Source of the DNA: Rhizobium rhizogenes NBRC 13257
GTDB taxonomy: Bacteria > Pseudomonadota > Alphaproteobacteria > Rhizobiales > Rhizobiaceae
DNA: 64,000 bases
Direction: 5' to 3'
Assembly (NCBI RefSeq): GCF_000696095.1
Contig: NZ_BAYX01000003.1
Coordinates: 248,001 to 312,000 of the forward strand
Shown here: positions 54,892 to 63,436 of the stretch, one piece after another
How the letters are laid out: every line of letters begins with the position of its first letter
How positions within the stretch are numbered: the first letter of the stretch is position 1
The notes under the pieces: model-generated
The model's input: only the letters and a program-made list of their open reading frames with translations
What the model was told of the DNA's origin: nothing
Databases searched by the model: none
Position numbers and translations under genes: made by a program

Positions 54892-56403
54892 TCAGGCGGC
54901 GAGCGCCAGTTCGCTCTCGAACCAGGCCGAGAAATTCGCTTTTTCCTGCGCCGTCATATGCAGTCCTTCCTTGGTGCGCCGCATGAGAACGTCCTCCGCC
55001 GACTGCGCCCATTCGGAAGCTGCGAGATAGCGGGCCTCGGCCTCATAGAGATTGCCGCCGAAATGACGCCCGAGGTCGGCAAGCGATGTGGCGTCGCCAA
55101 CGACCAATTTGGTTCGCGCACCGTAAAGGTGGCCGTAATGGTTCACGAGCTGGCGCGGCATCCACGGATAGGCGCTGCGCAGGTTGTCGGAAAAGGCGAT
55201 GTAGTCGGCATTCGCAATATCGCCGCCCGGCAGCGCCGCCGCGCGCGTCCAGTCGCCGCCCATCTTCGGGAAGAACTTGGCGAGCTTCTGCAAGGCGTGT
55301 TCGGAAAGCTTGCGGAAGGTGGTGATCTTGCCGCCGAAGACGTTGAGGAGGGGCGCACCAGCGGTCTCGTCGAGATCGAAGACATAGTCGCGAGTGACCG
55401 CCGAGGGATTGCCCTGGCCGTCATCGAACAGCGGGCGAACGCCGGAGAAGCTTTCGATCACGTCGGAGCGGCGCAGCTTCTCCTTGAAGTAGCGGTTCAC
55501 GGCGGAAATCAGATAGTCGATTTCCTGCTCGTCGGCCTTCACCTCTTCCGGCTTGCCGTCATAGGGAATGTCGGTCGTGCCGATCAGGGCCATATCGCCC
55601 TCATAGGGATTGATGAAGATGACACGCTTGTCGTGGTTCTGGACCAGATAGGCCTGCTGCCCGCTCCAGAATTTCGGAACGATGATGTGGCTGCCCTTGA
55701 CGAGCCTGACATTGCGGCGGCTGTTGGAGCCGGCAACGCGGCCGATGATGTCGTTGACCCATGGGCCAGCGGCATTCACCAGCACCCGCGCCCGCACGGT
55801 GCGCAGCTCGCCGGACCGCTGATCGCGCATCTGGACGACCCAACAGCCCTCTTCGCGTCGTGCGCTGACGCAGGCCGTGCGTGTCAGGATCTGCGCACCC
55901 TTGCCGGCGGCATCAAGCGCATTGAGCAGGACAAGCCGCGCATCATCGACCCAGCAGTCGGAATATTCGAAGCCCTTGGTATATTGGTCGAGGATGGGTG
56001 CGCCTTCCGGATCGCGGCGAAGGTCGAGCGAGCGCGTGCCGGGCAGCCGCTTGCGGCCGCCGAGATGGTCGTAGAGGAAAAGGCCGAGACGAACGAGCCA
56101 GGCTGGGCGATCCGTCGGGCTATGCGGCAGAACGAAGCGCATTGGCCAGATGATGTGGCTTGCGGAATTCAGCAGCACTTCGCGCTCGATCAGCGCCTCG
56201 CGGACCAGGCGGAATTCGTAATATTCGAGATAGCGCAGGCCGCCATGCACGAGTTTCCCGGAGCGCGACGAGGTTCCCTCGGCCAGATCGCCCTTTTCGC
56301 ACAGCATGACGGAAAGGCCCCGACCCGCGGCATCGCGCGCGATCCCGGCGCCATTGATGCCGCCGCCGATCACGAAGAGATCCAAGATTTCGGATTCAGT
56401 CAT
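54892..56403 (-). CDS. eryB: Erythritol phosphate dehydrogenase (EryB), GlpD family
   Basis: FAD-dependent enzyme of 503 residues, related to glycerol-3-phosphate dehydrogenase. It oxidises L-erythritol 4-phosphate to L-3-tetrulose 4-phosphate and passes electrons to the quinone pool at the membrane. Motifs: FAD loop LFVIGGGINGAGIARDAAGR, GTSSRSGKLVHGGLRYLE, and the C-terminal GDATSLADLGRHFGG domain. It is 66 bases after eryA and 29 bases before eryC. Confidence 0.95.
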   Translation of the reverse strand: MTESEILDLFVIGGGINGAGIARDAAGRGLSVMLCEKGDLAEGTSSRSGKLVHGGLRYLEYYEFRLVREALIEREVLLNSASHIIWPMRFVLPHSPTDRPAWLVRLGLFLYDHLGGRKRLPGTRSLDLRRDPEGAPILDQYTKGFEYSDCWVDDARLVLLNALDAAGKGAQILTRTACVSARREEGCWVVQMRDQRSGELRTVRARVLVNAAGPWVNDIIGRVAGSNSRRNVRLVKGSHIIVPKFWSGQQAYLVQNHDKRVIFINPYEGDMALIGTTDIPYDGKPEEVKADEQEIDYLISAVNRYFKEKLRRSDVIESFSGVRPLFDDGQGNPSAVTRDYVFDLDETAGAPLLNVFGGKITTFRKLSEHALQKLAKFFPKMGGDWTRAAALPGGDIANADYIAFSDNLRSAYPWMPRQLVNHYGHLYGARTKLVVGDATSLADLGRHFGGNLYEAEARYLAASEWAQSAEDVLMRRTKEGLHMTAQEKANFSAWFESELALAA

Positions 56404-56469
56404 TTCATGCTCCTTGGGATGCTTCCTGCATCGTCACGTCATTTGCTTTAACGGGCGCACGCTCGCCGC

Positions 56470-58020
56470 TCAGGGCGCGACGAGCGTGTCCCAGGCAGGC
56501 GCGATCGCCTGCCGAACCTGTACGTAGGCTGAGAACAATCGGTCATAGCGGCGAGCCTGGTCGGCATCCGGTGCCTCGGCGTCGCCGAGCAGCGGCGTCA
56601 CCCATTCGGCGATGCAGTCGTCCATATTCGAATAGGCGCCGATGGCGACCGCCGCCATCATGGCGACGCCGGCTGCTCCCGCTTCCTCGCGGCGTGAGAC
56701 TCGGACAGGCGCGTTGACGGCGGCCGACAGGGAGCCGCGCAGCGCACGCGAGCGTGCTGCACCTCCGGTGATCCGCAATTCGGCGGGCATGCTGCCCATG
56801 GCGGCGTAACAGTCACGGGTCGCCATGCCGAGCCCCTCGACGACGGCCCGCAGCATGTCCGCAAAGCCGTGCCGCGTTGAAAGGCCGGTAAAGCCGGCGC
56901 GTGCATGGGCATTGACGAAGGGGCCGCGCTCTCCCGCCTCGGAAATATAGGGGTGATAGAGCAGCGCCCCCGGCTTGCTCTCGCCAAACCAGGCGTCGAT
57001 CCGCGAGATGAGATCCGAAGGCGCGACTGGCTTACCCGCCTCCGACATCAGTTCGGCGGCGACCTGCAGGATCCAGTCGATATTGATCGTCGCGCCCATG
57101 TTCGTTTGGACCTGCGTGACGATGCCGGGGATGGGCAGGGCGATCACATAGCCCGTTCCCTCGGCATTGAGCTGGACATCGGATACCGGTTTTGCGCGCA
57201 TGTGCACGCCCGTCGATCCGATGGTCGAGCAAGCCGCGTTTTCGCCACCGCTGCGAACGCCGGCGCCGAGCGCGGTCATCACCATATCGACATAGCCGAG
57301 GCAGACAGGCGTGCCGGCCAGTAATCCCGTTGCCATCGCCGCGTCGGGCGATAGCGGGTGGGTGATCTCCGTTCCCTCAATGATCTCGGGCAAAAGGGAT
57401 CGCCGATGGTTGAGCCCGAGCGTGTCGATGACGACGGGATCATACTGGCGGGTGCGAAAATTGCCGAAGGTGAAGCTTGCTTCCGACGGATCGGTCGCCC
57501 GAACGCCGGTGAGGTTGAGATAGAGCCAGTCCTTGCAATGCAGCGCCGTCTCGGCCCGATCGAGGGCCTCCGGCGTGAAGCGATCCATATGGGCAAGCTG
57601 CGCGCCTTGCTGGCAGGTGCTGAGGCCAGTGCCCGTTGCCTCGAAGCGTGCACGGCTCTCGGGGTGGCCGCCGAGACGAGTCACGGTCGCAGCGGCGCGG
57701 GCGTCGAGCCAAAGCCAGGCATCGCCGACCGGTGCATTGCCGGAGCCGACGAGCCAGGTCCCATCCCCTTGACCCGTCACGGCGATAGCGGCGGTGCGGC
57801 CGGCAAGATTTGGCACCTTGTCGCTCAAGCCCCGCAAGGCACTGACGCAATCGGCCCAGGTGCGGCTGAGAGATTGCGTGGCGGAGCCGTCTTCGCCCAT
57901 CGCATAGTGATTGCGCGCCGATGCCGACGCGATCTGGCGGCCGGGCAGCTCGAAAGCCACGGCTTTCAGGACCGAGGTTCCCGCGTCGATGCCGATGATG
58001 ATCTTGTCGCTCTTAGACAT
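56470..58020 (-). CDS. eryA: Erythritol kinase (EryA), FGGY family
   Basis: FGGY sugar kinase of 516 residues, which phosphorylates erythritol to L-erythritol 4-phosphate. The N-terminal ATP motif is IIGIDAGTSVLKAVAFE; AVTGQGDGTWLV and, near the C-terminus, LRITGGAARSRAL are typical. First gene of eryABCD. It is divergent from the transporter operon across a long control region. Confidence 0.95.
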   Translation of the reverse strand: MSKSDKIIIGIDAGTSVLKAVAFELPGRQIASASARNHYAMGEDGSATQSLSRTWADCVSALRGLSDKVPNLAGRTAAIAVTGQGDGTWLVGSGNAPVGDAWLWLDARAAATVTRLGGHPESRARFEATGTGLSTCQQGAQLAHMDRFTPEALDRAETALHCKDWLYLNLTGVRATDPSEASFTFGNFRTRQYDPVVIDTLGLNHRRSLLPEIIEGTEITHPLSPDAAMATGLLAGTPVCLGYVDMVMTALGAGVRSGGENAACSTIGSTGVHMRAKPVSDVQLNAEGTGYVIALPIPGIVTQVQTNMGATINIDWILQVAAELMSEAGKPVAPSDLISRIDAWFGESKPGALLYHPYISEAGERGPFVNAHARAGFTGLSTRHGFADMLRAVVEGLGMATRDCYAAMGSMPAELRITGGAARSRALRGSLSAAVNAPVRVSRREEAGAAGVAMMAAVAIGAYSNMDDCIAEWVTPLLGDAEAPDADQARRYDRLFSAYVQVRQAIAPAWDTLVAP

Positions 58021-58276
58021 CGTGGATCAGTCCTGCCGCGATGTGGCAAGCCCTCGCGTGCGATGCATCCGTCAAAAACATTCTGCTCCTCCCTCCCAGA
58101 TCGACATCGGACAGACATTCGGTCGAGATCGGGCGGACGTTCACCATGGTGCGATTGTCAGACCCCATGCGTCGGGCTCCCGTCATCCACGCCATTCTAC
58201 CCCCACCGCTCACGCTCTCAGAGCACTCTTCATTCCGGGCAGGCGAGCCGTCCCGATTCACGCGCTCAGATCATCT

Positions 58277-58293
58277 TTAAATTATAACATAGA
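58277..58293. promoter_or_regulatory. 17-base repeat, copy 1 (eryA side)
   Basis: TTAAATTATAACATAGA, identical to the copy at 58650 and in the same orientation. It is 257 bases upstream of the eryA start. It contains TAACATA, the half-site of the inverted repeat before eryR. Confidence 0.65.
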
Positions 58294-58637
58294 GATATCA
58301 TAGATGTGTAATATTTTTCTAGCAATGTAATTTTTTTCATATAAAATAAGCGGTGTCAACCTCGGGGAGGCAGGTAGATCGTTGCCGGCGCATGGCGTGC
58401 GGCCGCGATCGCAAGAATATCGCGATCAAGATGTAGCTGATTGCTCGGTCCGCAATCGATTTTTTAAAACCATGAACATTCAATGGCTTAATCGCGATTG
58501 ATTTTACGCGATTTTCGATCCGCAAGACCGCTCTTCCCGAGGTTGGCGCCTTCAGTGGTTGCCAGCTGGAGTTTTGTGAAGTGCTCTCCTACTGAGCCGG
58601 CAGCCGCAAAATGAAATTCCGGAGCGATAGAGGCCTG

Positions 58638-58666
58638 TTGACAGGACTGTTAAATTATAACATAGA
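58638..58666 (+). promoter_or_regulatory. Putative transporter promoter with 17-base repeat, copy 2
   Basis: TTGACA (58638-58643) is a perfect -35 box. Seventeen bases on, CATAGA (58661-58666) is a weak -10. The second copy of TTAAATTATAACATAGA (58650-58666) covers the spacer and -10, as a repressor operator would. Transcription from here would give a leader of nearly 300 bases before the DUF2291 gene. Confidence 0.5.
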
Positions 58667-58768
58667 TTGCGAAGTTAATAACGCGCTTATATCATTATCC
58701 GTGTGGATTGGGTGGTACGGCGACGGCAGGTGGCGGAGGAAACGAGCGCCTGCACTGAGGAGGCTCCT

Positions 58769-58870
58769 ATGAACACTCTCTTCCCAGGCCATGGTTTGGT
58801 CTTGCGCCGGCAGCGCTTCGGGCAGCCCTTATGCGTTTCCATACGCGATGCTCGGCCGGGTCGCCGATAG
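58769..58870 (+). CDS. Possible 33-residue leader ORF upstream of the transporter operon
   Basis: ATG at 58769 preceded by GAGGAGGCTCCT, the strongest Shine-Dalgarno in this region. The 33-residue product starts MNTLFPGHGLVLRRQRFG and is Arg-rich. It may be a small protein, a leader for translational control or a decayed start. No similarity is recognised. Confidence 0.35.
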   Translation: MNTLFPGHGLVLRRQRFGQPLCVSIRDARPGRR

Positions 58871-58956
58871 ATTTTCATCGAGATCGCACCCGCGCCGTCC
58901 TCCTTTCTTTCCAGCAAACGGGCAATCCGGCCAAAAGCGCCGAAGGTCTTTCGAAT

Positions 58957-59613
58957 ATGAATACACAGACGGAATACGCAGCTTTCAAATCCGGCGGCAC
59001 AAGGCTCACGATACTGGCGAGCGTTGCGGCGGCCGTGATCGTCATCGGCGCGATTGCCGCCGATACAAAGGTGGTGAAGATCGGTTCCGCGCATGACGTG
59101 CGCGAGCAGTCCTTCTCGCCCGAAACCTTTGGTGCCCAGGAATTCCCGAAGATCCAGGCGGATGTCGAGAAGCGCGCGGTCGATGCCGCGACGCTGTCGG
59201 GCGCCATCATTGCCGATAAAAAGGCGGCGGGTGAGAAATACGGCGTGGCGACGAGCACCGGCGCGGTCGTGCCTGTCTCCCTCTCCGGCACTTTCGGCGC
59301 CCGCAAGGCCAACTATAACGAGATCAAGGTCGATGGACTGCCGGCCGACGTCACCGTCCGCGTCCAGACCGGTCCGGCGATCAACGGCACCGACCTGCGC
59401 GACGCCTCCGGCGCCATCCAGTTCGGCCAGTTCACCAATCAGATCGAGTATCAGGATGCCGGTTCGGCGATCAACAACGAGATGAAGAAGGCTGTCCTCT
59501 CGGGCTTCGATGCCGAGACGCTGACGGGCAAGACCGCGACCGTCGTCGGTGTCTTCAAGCTCATCAACCCGAAGAACTGGCTCGTCACTCCCGTCAAGGT
59601 CGATGTCAAATGA
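58957..59613 (+). CDS. DUF2291-family membrane-anchored protein of the erythritol transporter operon
   Basis: Protein of 218 residues; the ATG at 58957 starts MNTQTEYAAFKSGG. One membrane segment (about 17-36, LTILASVAAAVIVIGAIAA) anchors a periplasmic domain of about 180 residues. Periplasmic proteins of this family are found beside sugar ABC importers of the ribose type; their role is unknown. It overlaps eryE by 4 bases, so it is made with the transporter. Confidence 0.82.
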   Translation: MNTQTEYAAFKSGGTRLTILASVAAAVIVIGAIAADTKVVKIGSAHDVREQSFSPETFGAQEFPKIQADVEKRAVDAATLSGAIIADKKAAGEKYGVATSTGAVVPVSLSGTFGARKANYNEIKVDGLPADVTVRVQTGPAINGTDLRDASGAIQFGQFTNQIEYQDAGSAINNEMKKAVLSGFDAETLTGKTATVVGVFKLINPKNWLVTPVKVDVK

Positions 59614-61154
59614 TTGAGGCGGCGCAGAATCAGGGCGCAAACGGCGAGGTTGTTCTTGCCGCCCGCAACATCAGCAAATCCTACGGCAATGTTCATGCCC
59701 TGAAGGGCGTGAATTTCGACATCCATCGCGGCCAGGTCACCACTTTGTTCGGCGAGAATGGGGCGGGCAAGTCGACGCTGATGAAAATTCTATCCGGCGT
59801 CGTCCAGCCGACCGGTGGCGAGATTGTCCTCGATGGCAGCCCGATTGCGTTTTATTCGTCCACGCATGCGCGGGCTTGCGGGATTTCCATCATCCATCAG
59901 GAATTGAGCCTCGCGCCCAATCTCAGCGTCCGCGACAACATCTTCATGGGTCGCGAGATCATCAAGGGCGGCGTCGTCGATTTCGCCGAGGAGGAGCGCC
60001 AGACGCGCGCCCTCATGGAGGAACTGGAAGAGCACATCGACCCGCTGACCCTGGTGGAGGATCTGCGCCTCGGCCAGCAGCAGATCGTCGAGATCGCCCG
60101 TGCGCTTTCGGTCAATTCGCGCATCCTGATCATGGACGAGCCGACCTCGGCGCTGAGCGCCACCGAAGTGGAGGTTCTCTTCAAGGTCATCCGCGACCTG
60201 ACGGGCCGCGGCGTGTCGATCGTCTATATTTCCCATCATCTCGAAGAAGCGTTGCAGATCACCAATCACGCCGTCGTGCTGCGCGACGGCGCCATGACCG
60301 CCTATGCCGAGCGCAAGGACATCGATCTCGAATGGATCGTGCGCAACATGGTCGGCGATAATTTCGATCTCGGAAGCCCACCCACCGGTCACATCATCGG
60401 CGATGTCGCGCTGACCATCGACAATCTGACTGTCCCCGGCCCCTCGGGCGCTGCCTATAACGCGGTCGACCATATGTCGCTGCAGGTCCGTGAGGGCGAA
60501 ATCGTCTGCATCTATGGCCTGATGGGCGCTGGCCGCACCGAACTGCTCGAATGTGTCGCCGGACGCCTGCGATCGAGCGGCGGCCGGGTTCTGCTCGGCG
60601 GTCGCGACGTTGCGCGTCTCAGCATCGCTGGCCGCATTACCAATGGCCTCGTCCTGGTGCCGGAGGATCGTCAGCGCGATGGCCTCGTCCAGACCATGAC
60701 GGTCGGCGCCAATCTGTCGCTCGCCAGCATCGGCGCCTTCACCAAAGGGCTCTTCACCTCCGGCGGACGCGAACGGGAACTGGTGGGTGAATCGATCCGC
60801 AAGGTCCACATCAAGACCGATGGCGGCGAGGCTGTGATCGGTTCGCTTTCGGGCGGTAACCAGCAAAAGGTCGTCATCGGCAAGATGCTTGCCACCAACC
60901 CTCAGGTCATCCTGCTCGACGAACCGAGCCGCGGCATCGATATCGGCGCCAAGGCGGAAGTGTTCAAGCTGCTCGCCGAACGCGCCAAGCAGGGCCTGGC
61001 GGTGATCTATTCGACGTCGGAAGTCGCCGAATGCCTCAGCATCGCCCATCGCATCATCGTCATGCACCGCGGCAAGATATCCGCCGAATTCGGTCCCGAC
61101 GTCACCAAAGAAAAGATCATGGCCGCCTCTGGCGAAGCAGTGGTCGCGCACTAG
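59610..61154 (+). CDS. eryE: Erythritol ABC transporter ATP-binding protein (EryE)
   Basis: Duplicated sugar-import ATPase (RbsA/XylG type) of 514 residues. The first domain has Walker A GENGAGKSTLM, signature LGQQQIVEIARAL and Walker B LIMDEPTSAL. The second has a degenerate Walker A (YGLMGAGRTEL) and LSGGNQQKVVIGKML, as usual for this group. It powers EryF. The name follows the Rhizobium leguminosarum eryEFG transporter and rests on context. Confidence 0.93.
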   Translation: MIEAAQNQGANGEVVLAARNISKSYGNVHALKGVNFDIHRGQVTTLFGENGAGKSTLMKILSGVVQPTGGEIVLDGSPIAFYSSTHARACGISIIHQELSLAPNLSVRDNIFMGREIIKGGVVDFAEEERQTRALMEELEEHIDPLTLVEDLRLGQQQIVEIARALSVNSRILIMDEPTSALSATEVEVLFKVIRDLTGRGVSIVYISHHLEEALQITNHAVVLRDGAMTAYAERKDIDLEWIVRNMVGDNFDLGSPPTGHIIGDVALTIDNLTVPGPSGAAYNAVDHMSLQVREGEIVCIYGLMGAGRTELLECVAGRLRSSGGRVLLGGRDVARLSIAGRITNGLVLVPEDRQRDGLVQTMTVGANLSLASIGAFTKGLFTSGGRERELVGESIRKVHIKTDGGEAVIGSLSGGNQQKVVIGKMLATNPQVILLDEPSRGIDIGAKAEVFKLLAERAKQGLAVIYSTSEVAECLSIAHRIIVMHRGKISAEFGPDVTKEKIMAASGEAVVAH

Positions 61155-61176
61155 CCGCATTCATGGAGCACTGATT

Positions 61177-62229
61177 ATGTCAGTCACGAATATCACTGAG
61201 AAGAAAACCATTTCGAACGGCCAGCGGCGGAACTTCAGTCTCGTGCGGTTGATCCTGGAAGGTCGCGCCTTCTTCGCGCTGATCGTCATCATCGCGGTCT
61301 TCTCCTTCCTGTCGCCCTATTATTTCTCGCTCAGCAACTTCCTGACCATGGCCTCGCATGTCGCGATTTTCGGCATCCTGGCAATCGGCATGCTGCTGGT
61401 GATCCTCAATGGCGGCATCGATCTCTCGGTCGGCTCGACACTCGGCCTTGCCGGCTGCATCGCCGGCTTCCTGATGCAGGGCGTCACGCTCTCGAGCTTC
61501 GGCGTCATCCTCTATCCGCCGGTCTGGGCTGTTGTCGTCATCACCTGCGCCGTCGGCGCCATCGTCGGCGCGGTGAACGGCGTGCTCATCGCCTACCTGA
61601 AGGTTCCGGCCTTCGTCGCCTCGCTCGGCGTGCTCTATGTCGCGCGCGGCATCGCGCTGTTGATGACCAACGGCCTTACCTACAACAATCTCGGTGGCCG
61701 TCCAGAGCTTAGCAATACCGGTTTTGACTGGCTGGGCTTCAACCGCCTGGCCGGCATCCCGATCGGCGTCATCGTGCTTGCGGCCCTGGCGATCATCTGT
61801 GGCCTGGTGTTGAGCAAGACCGCCTTCGGCCGCTGGCTCTATGCTTCCGGCGGCAACGAGCGCGCGGCGGATCTTTCGGGCGTACCGGTCAAGCGCGTCA
61901 AGATCCTCGTCTACGTGTTTTCCGGCGTCTGCGCCGCAATCGCCGGTCTGGTCCTGTCCTCGCAGCTTACCTCGGCTGGCCCGACCGCCGGCACCACCTA
62001 TGAATTGACGGCGATCGCAGCCGTCGTCATCGGTGGGGCGGCGCTCACCGGCGGACGCGGCACAGTGCGCGGCACCATGCTCGGCGCCTTCGTCATCGGC
62101 TTCCTTTCGGACGGTCTCGTGATCATCGGTGTGTCCGCCTATTGGCAGACCGTCTTCACCGGCGCCGTGATCGTTCTGGCGGTCCTTATGAACAGCATTC
62201 AATACGGACGTCGGGTCAAAGCGAGCTGA
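61177..62229 (+). CDS. eryF: Erythritol ABC transporter permease (EryF)
   Basis: RbsC-type permease of 350 residues with about ten membrane helices. LNGGIDLSVGSTLGLAGC and GGAALTGGRGTVRGTMLGA are the diagnostic segments for this family. It lies 22 bases after eryE. Confidence 0.94.
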   Translation: MSVTNITEKKTISNGQRRNFSLVRLILEGRAFFALIVIIAVFSFLSPYYFSLSNFLTMASHVAIFGILAIGMLLVILNGGIDLSVGSTLGLAGCIAGFLMQGVTLSSFGVILYPPVWAVVVITCAVGAIVGAVNGVLIAYLKVPAFVASLGVLYVARGIALLMTNGLTYNNLGGRPELSNTGFDWLGFNRLAGIPIGVIVLAALAIICGLVLSKTAFGRWLYASGGNERAADLSGVPVKRVKILVYVFSGVCAAIAGLVLSSQLTSAGPTAGTTYELTAIAAVVIGGAALTGGRGTVRGTMLGAFVIGFLSDGLVIIGVSAYWQTVFTGAVIVLAVLMNSIQYGRRVKAS

Positions 62230-62343
62230 CGGTCGAACTAAACTTGTCCACGACGGCGGATCTGGTTCGAACAGCCAGCCGATTGCGGAAAGCACGACCG
62301 GTTCGCCGGTAACATCAGAGCTCATCAAAAAGGGAGAGAGACT

Positions 62344-63291
62344 ATGTTTAAGAAAGGCATGCGCTTAATTCTGGCGGCTGTTGCCGTTGCCCCGATCTTC
62401 GCAAGCTCCGCCTGGGCAGCCGGCCAGATGACGATCATCGTCAACGATCCGTCCAACCCCTATTGGCTGACGGAAGGCAATGTCGCCAAGGCAACAGCCG
62501 AAAAGCTCGGCTATACCGCCTCGGTCAGCGCCCATAAGGGCGACACCAACACCGAGAGCAACCTGATCGACACCGCGATCACCAACAAGTCGGTTGCCAT
62601 CATCCTCGATCCGGCAAATGCCGATGGTTCGGTCGGTGCGGTGAAAAAGGCCGTGGCTGCCGGTATCCCGGTCTTCCTGGTCAATGCCGAGATCAACCAG
62701 GAAGGTCTCGCCAAGGCGCAGCTCGTCTCCAACAACGCCCAGGGTGCAGCAATCGGTGCGCAGCAATGGGTGGAAGCCGTTGGCGACAAGGGCAAGTATG
62801 CCGAACTGTTCGGCGCTCCCTCTGACAACAATGCTGCAACCCGTTCCAACGGTTATGAAACGGTGCTGACGCAGTATCCGGATCTGCAGAAGGTCGCAAA
62901 GGAAGTTGCCAACTGGGACCGTACCCAGGGCCACAACAAGATGCAGTCCATGCTGCAGGCCCATCCGGATATCATCGGCGTGATCTCCGGCAATGACGAA
63001 ATGGCACTCGGTGCAATCGCAGCACTGAAGGAAGCCGGCAAGCTTGCCAACATCAAGGTCGGCGGCTTCGATGGTTCTCCGGATGCAGTCGCCGCCATCA
63101 AGGCTGGTGAACTTCAGTACACGGTTCTTCAGCCGGTTGCCGTCTTCTCGGAAGAGGCGGTCAAGCAGGCCGATAGCTTCATCAAGACCGGCAAGACCGG
63201 TGCCTCGAGTGAAAAGCAGCTCTTCGATTGCCTGCTGATCACGAAGGACAATGTCGACAAGTACACGGGCCCGTTCGTTCTGTCCCAATAA
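62344..63291 (+). CDS. eryG: Erythritol ABC transporter substrate-binding protein (EryG)
   Basis: Ribose-binding-type periplasmic protein of 315 residues with a signal peptide (about 1-22, AWA). Features include MTIIVNDPSNPYWLTEGNVA, SVAIILDPANADGSVGAVK and VISGNDEMALGAIAALKEAG. The ribosome site GGGAGAGAC precedes the ATG. A gap of 114 bases after eryF may hold an RNA stem or weak promoter that boosts its level. A strong hairpin follows. Confidence 0.94.
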   Translation: MFKKGMRLILAAVAVAPIFASSAWAAGQMTIIVNDPSNPYWLTEGNVAKATAEKLGYTASVSAHKGDTNTESNLIDTAITNKSVAIILDPANADGSVGAVKKAVAAGIPVFLVNAEINQEGLAKAQLVSNNAQGAAIGAQQWVEAVGDKGKYAELFGAPSDNNAATRSNGYETVLTQYPDLQKVAKEVANWDRTQGHNKMQSMLQAHPDIIGVISGNDEMALGAIAALKEAGKLANIKVGGFDGSPDAVAAIKAGELQYTVLQPVAVFSEEAVKQADSFIKTGKTGASSEKQLFDCLLITKDNVDKYTGPFVLSQ

Positions 63292-63297
63292 CAAGGC

Positions 63298-63323
63298 GGG
63301 GGACGCCGAAAGCGGCGTCCCCC
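63298..63323 (+). terminator. Terminator after eryG
   Basis: Perfect 11-bp stem GGGGGACGCCG (63298-63308) with CGGCGTCCCCC (63313-63323), loop AAAG, followed by ATCATTT. Very stable stem with a weak T-run. Confidence 0.8.
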
Positions 63324-63436
63324 ATCATTTGCCGTTTCGCAGATGTAGCAAAGGATTGTTCCATCTCCACTTTTTGCCTTCGCTCGGCATTCGCAGTACG
63401 AAGCTGATACCCCCAGAGTCAGCATCAGAGGCCACA

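Larger units (their letters stand above)
58021..58956. other. Divergent erythritol control region, 936 bases
   Basis: AT-rich stretches (about 58280-58350 and 58640-58700) lie within normal DNA. It carries two identical 17-base elements, a promoter-like TTGACA and a short reading frame with a strong ribosome site (58769). Nothing else is recognised. Confidence 0.7.
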
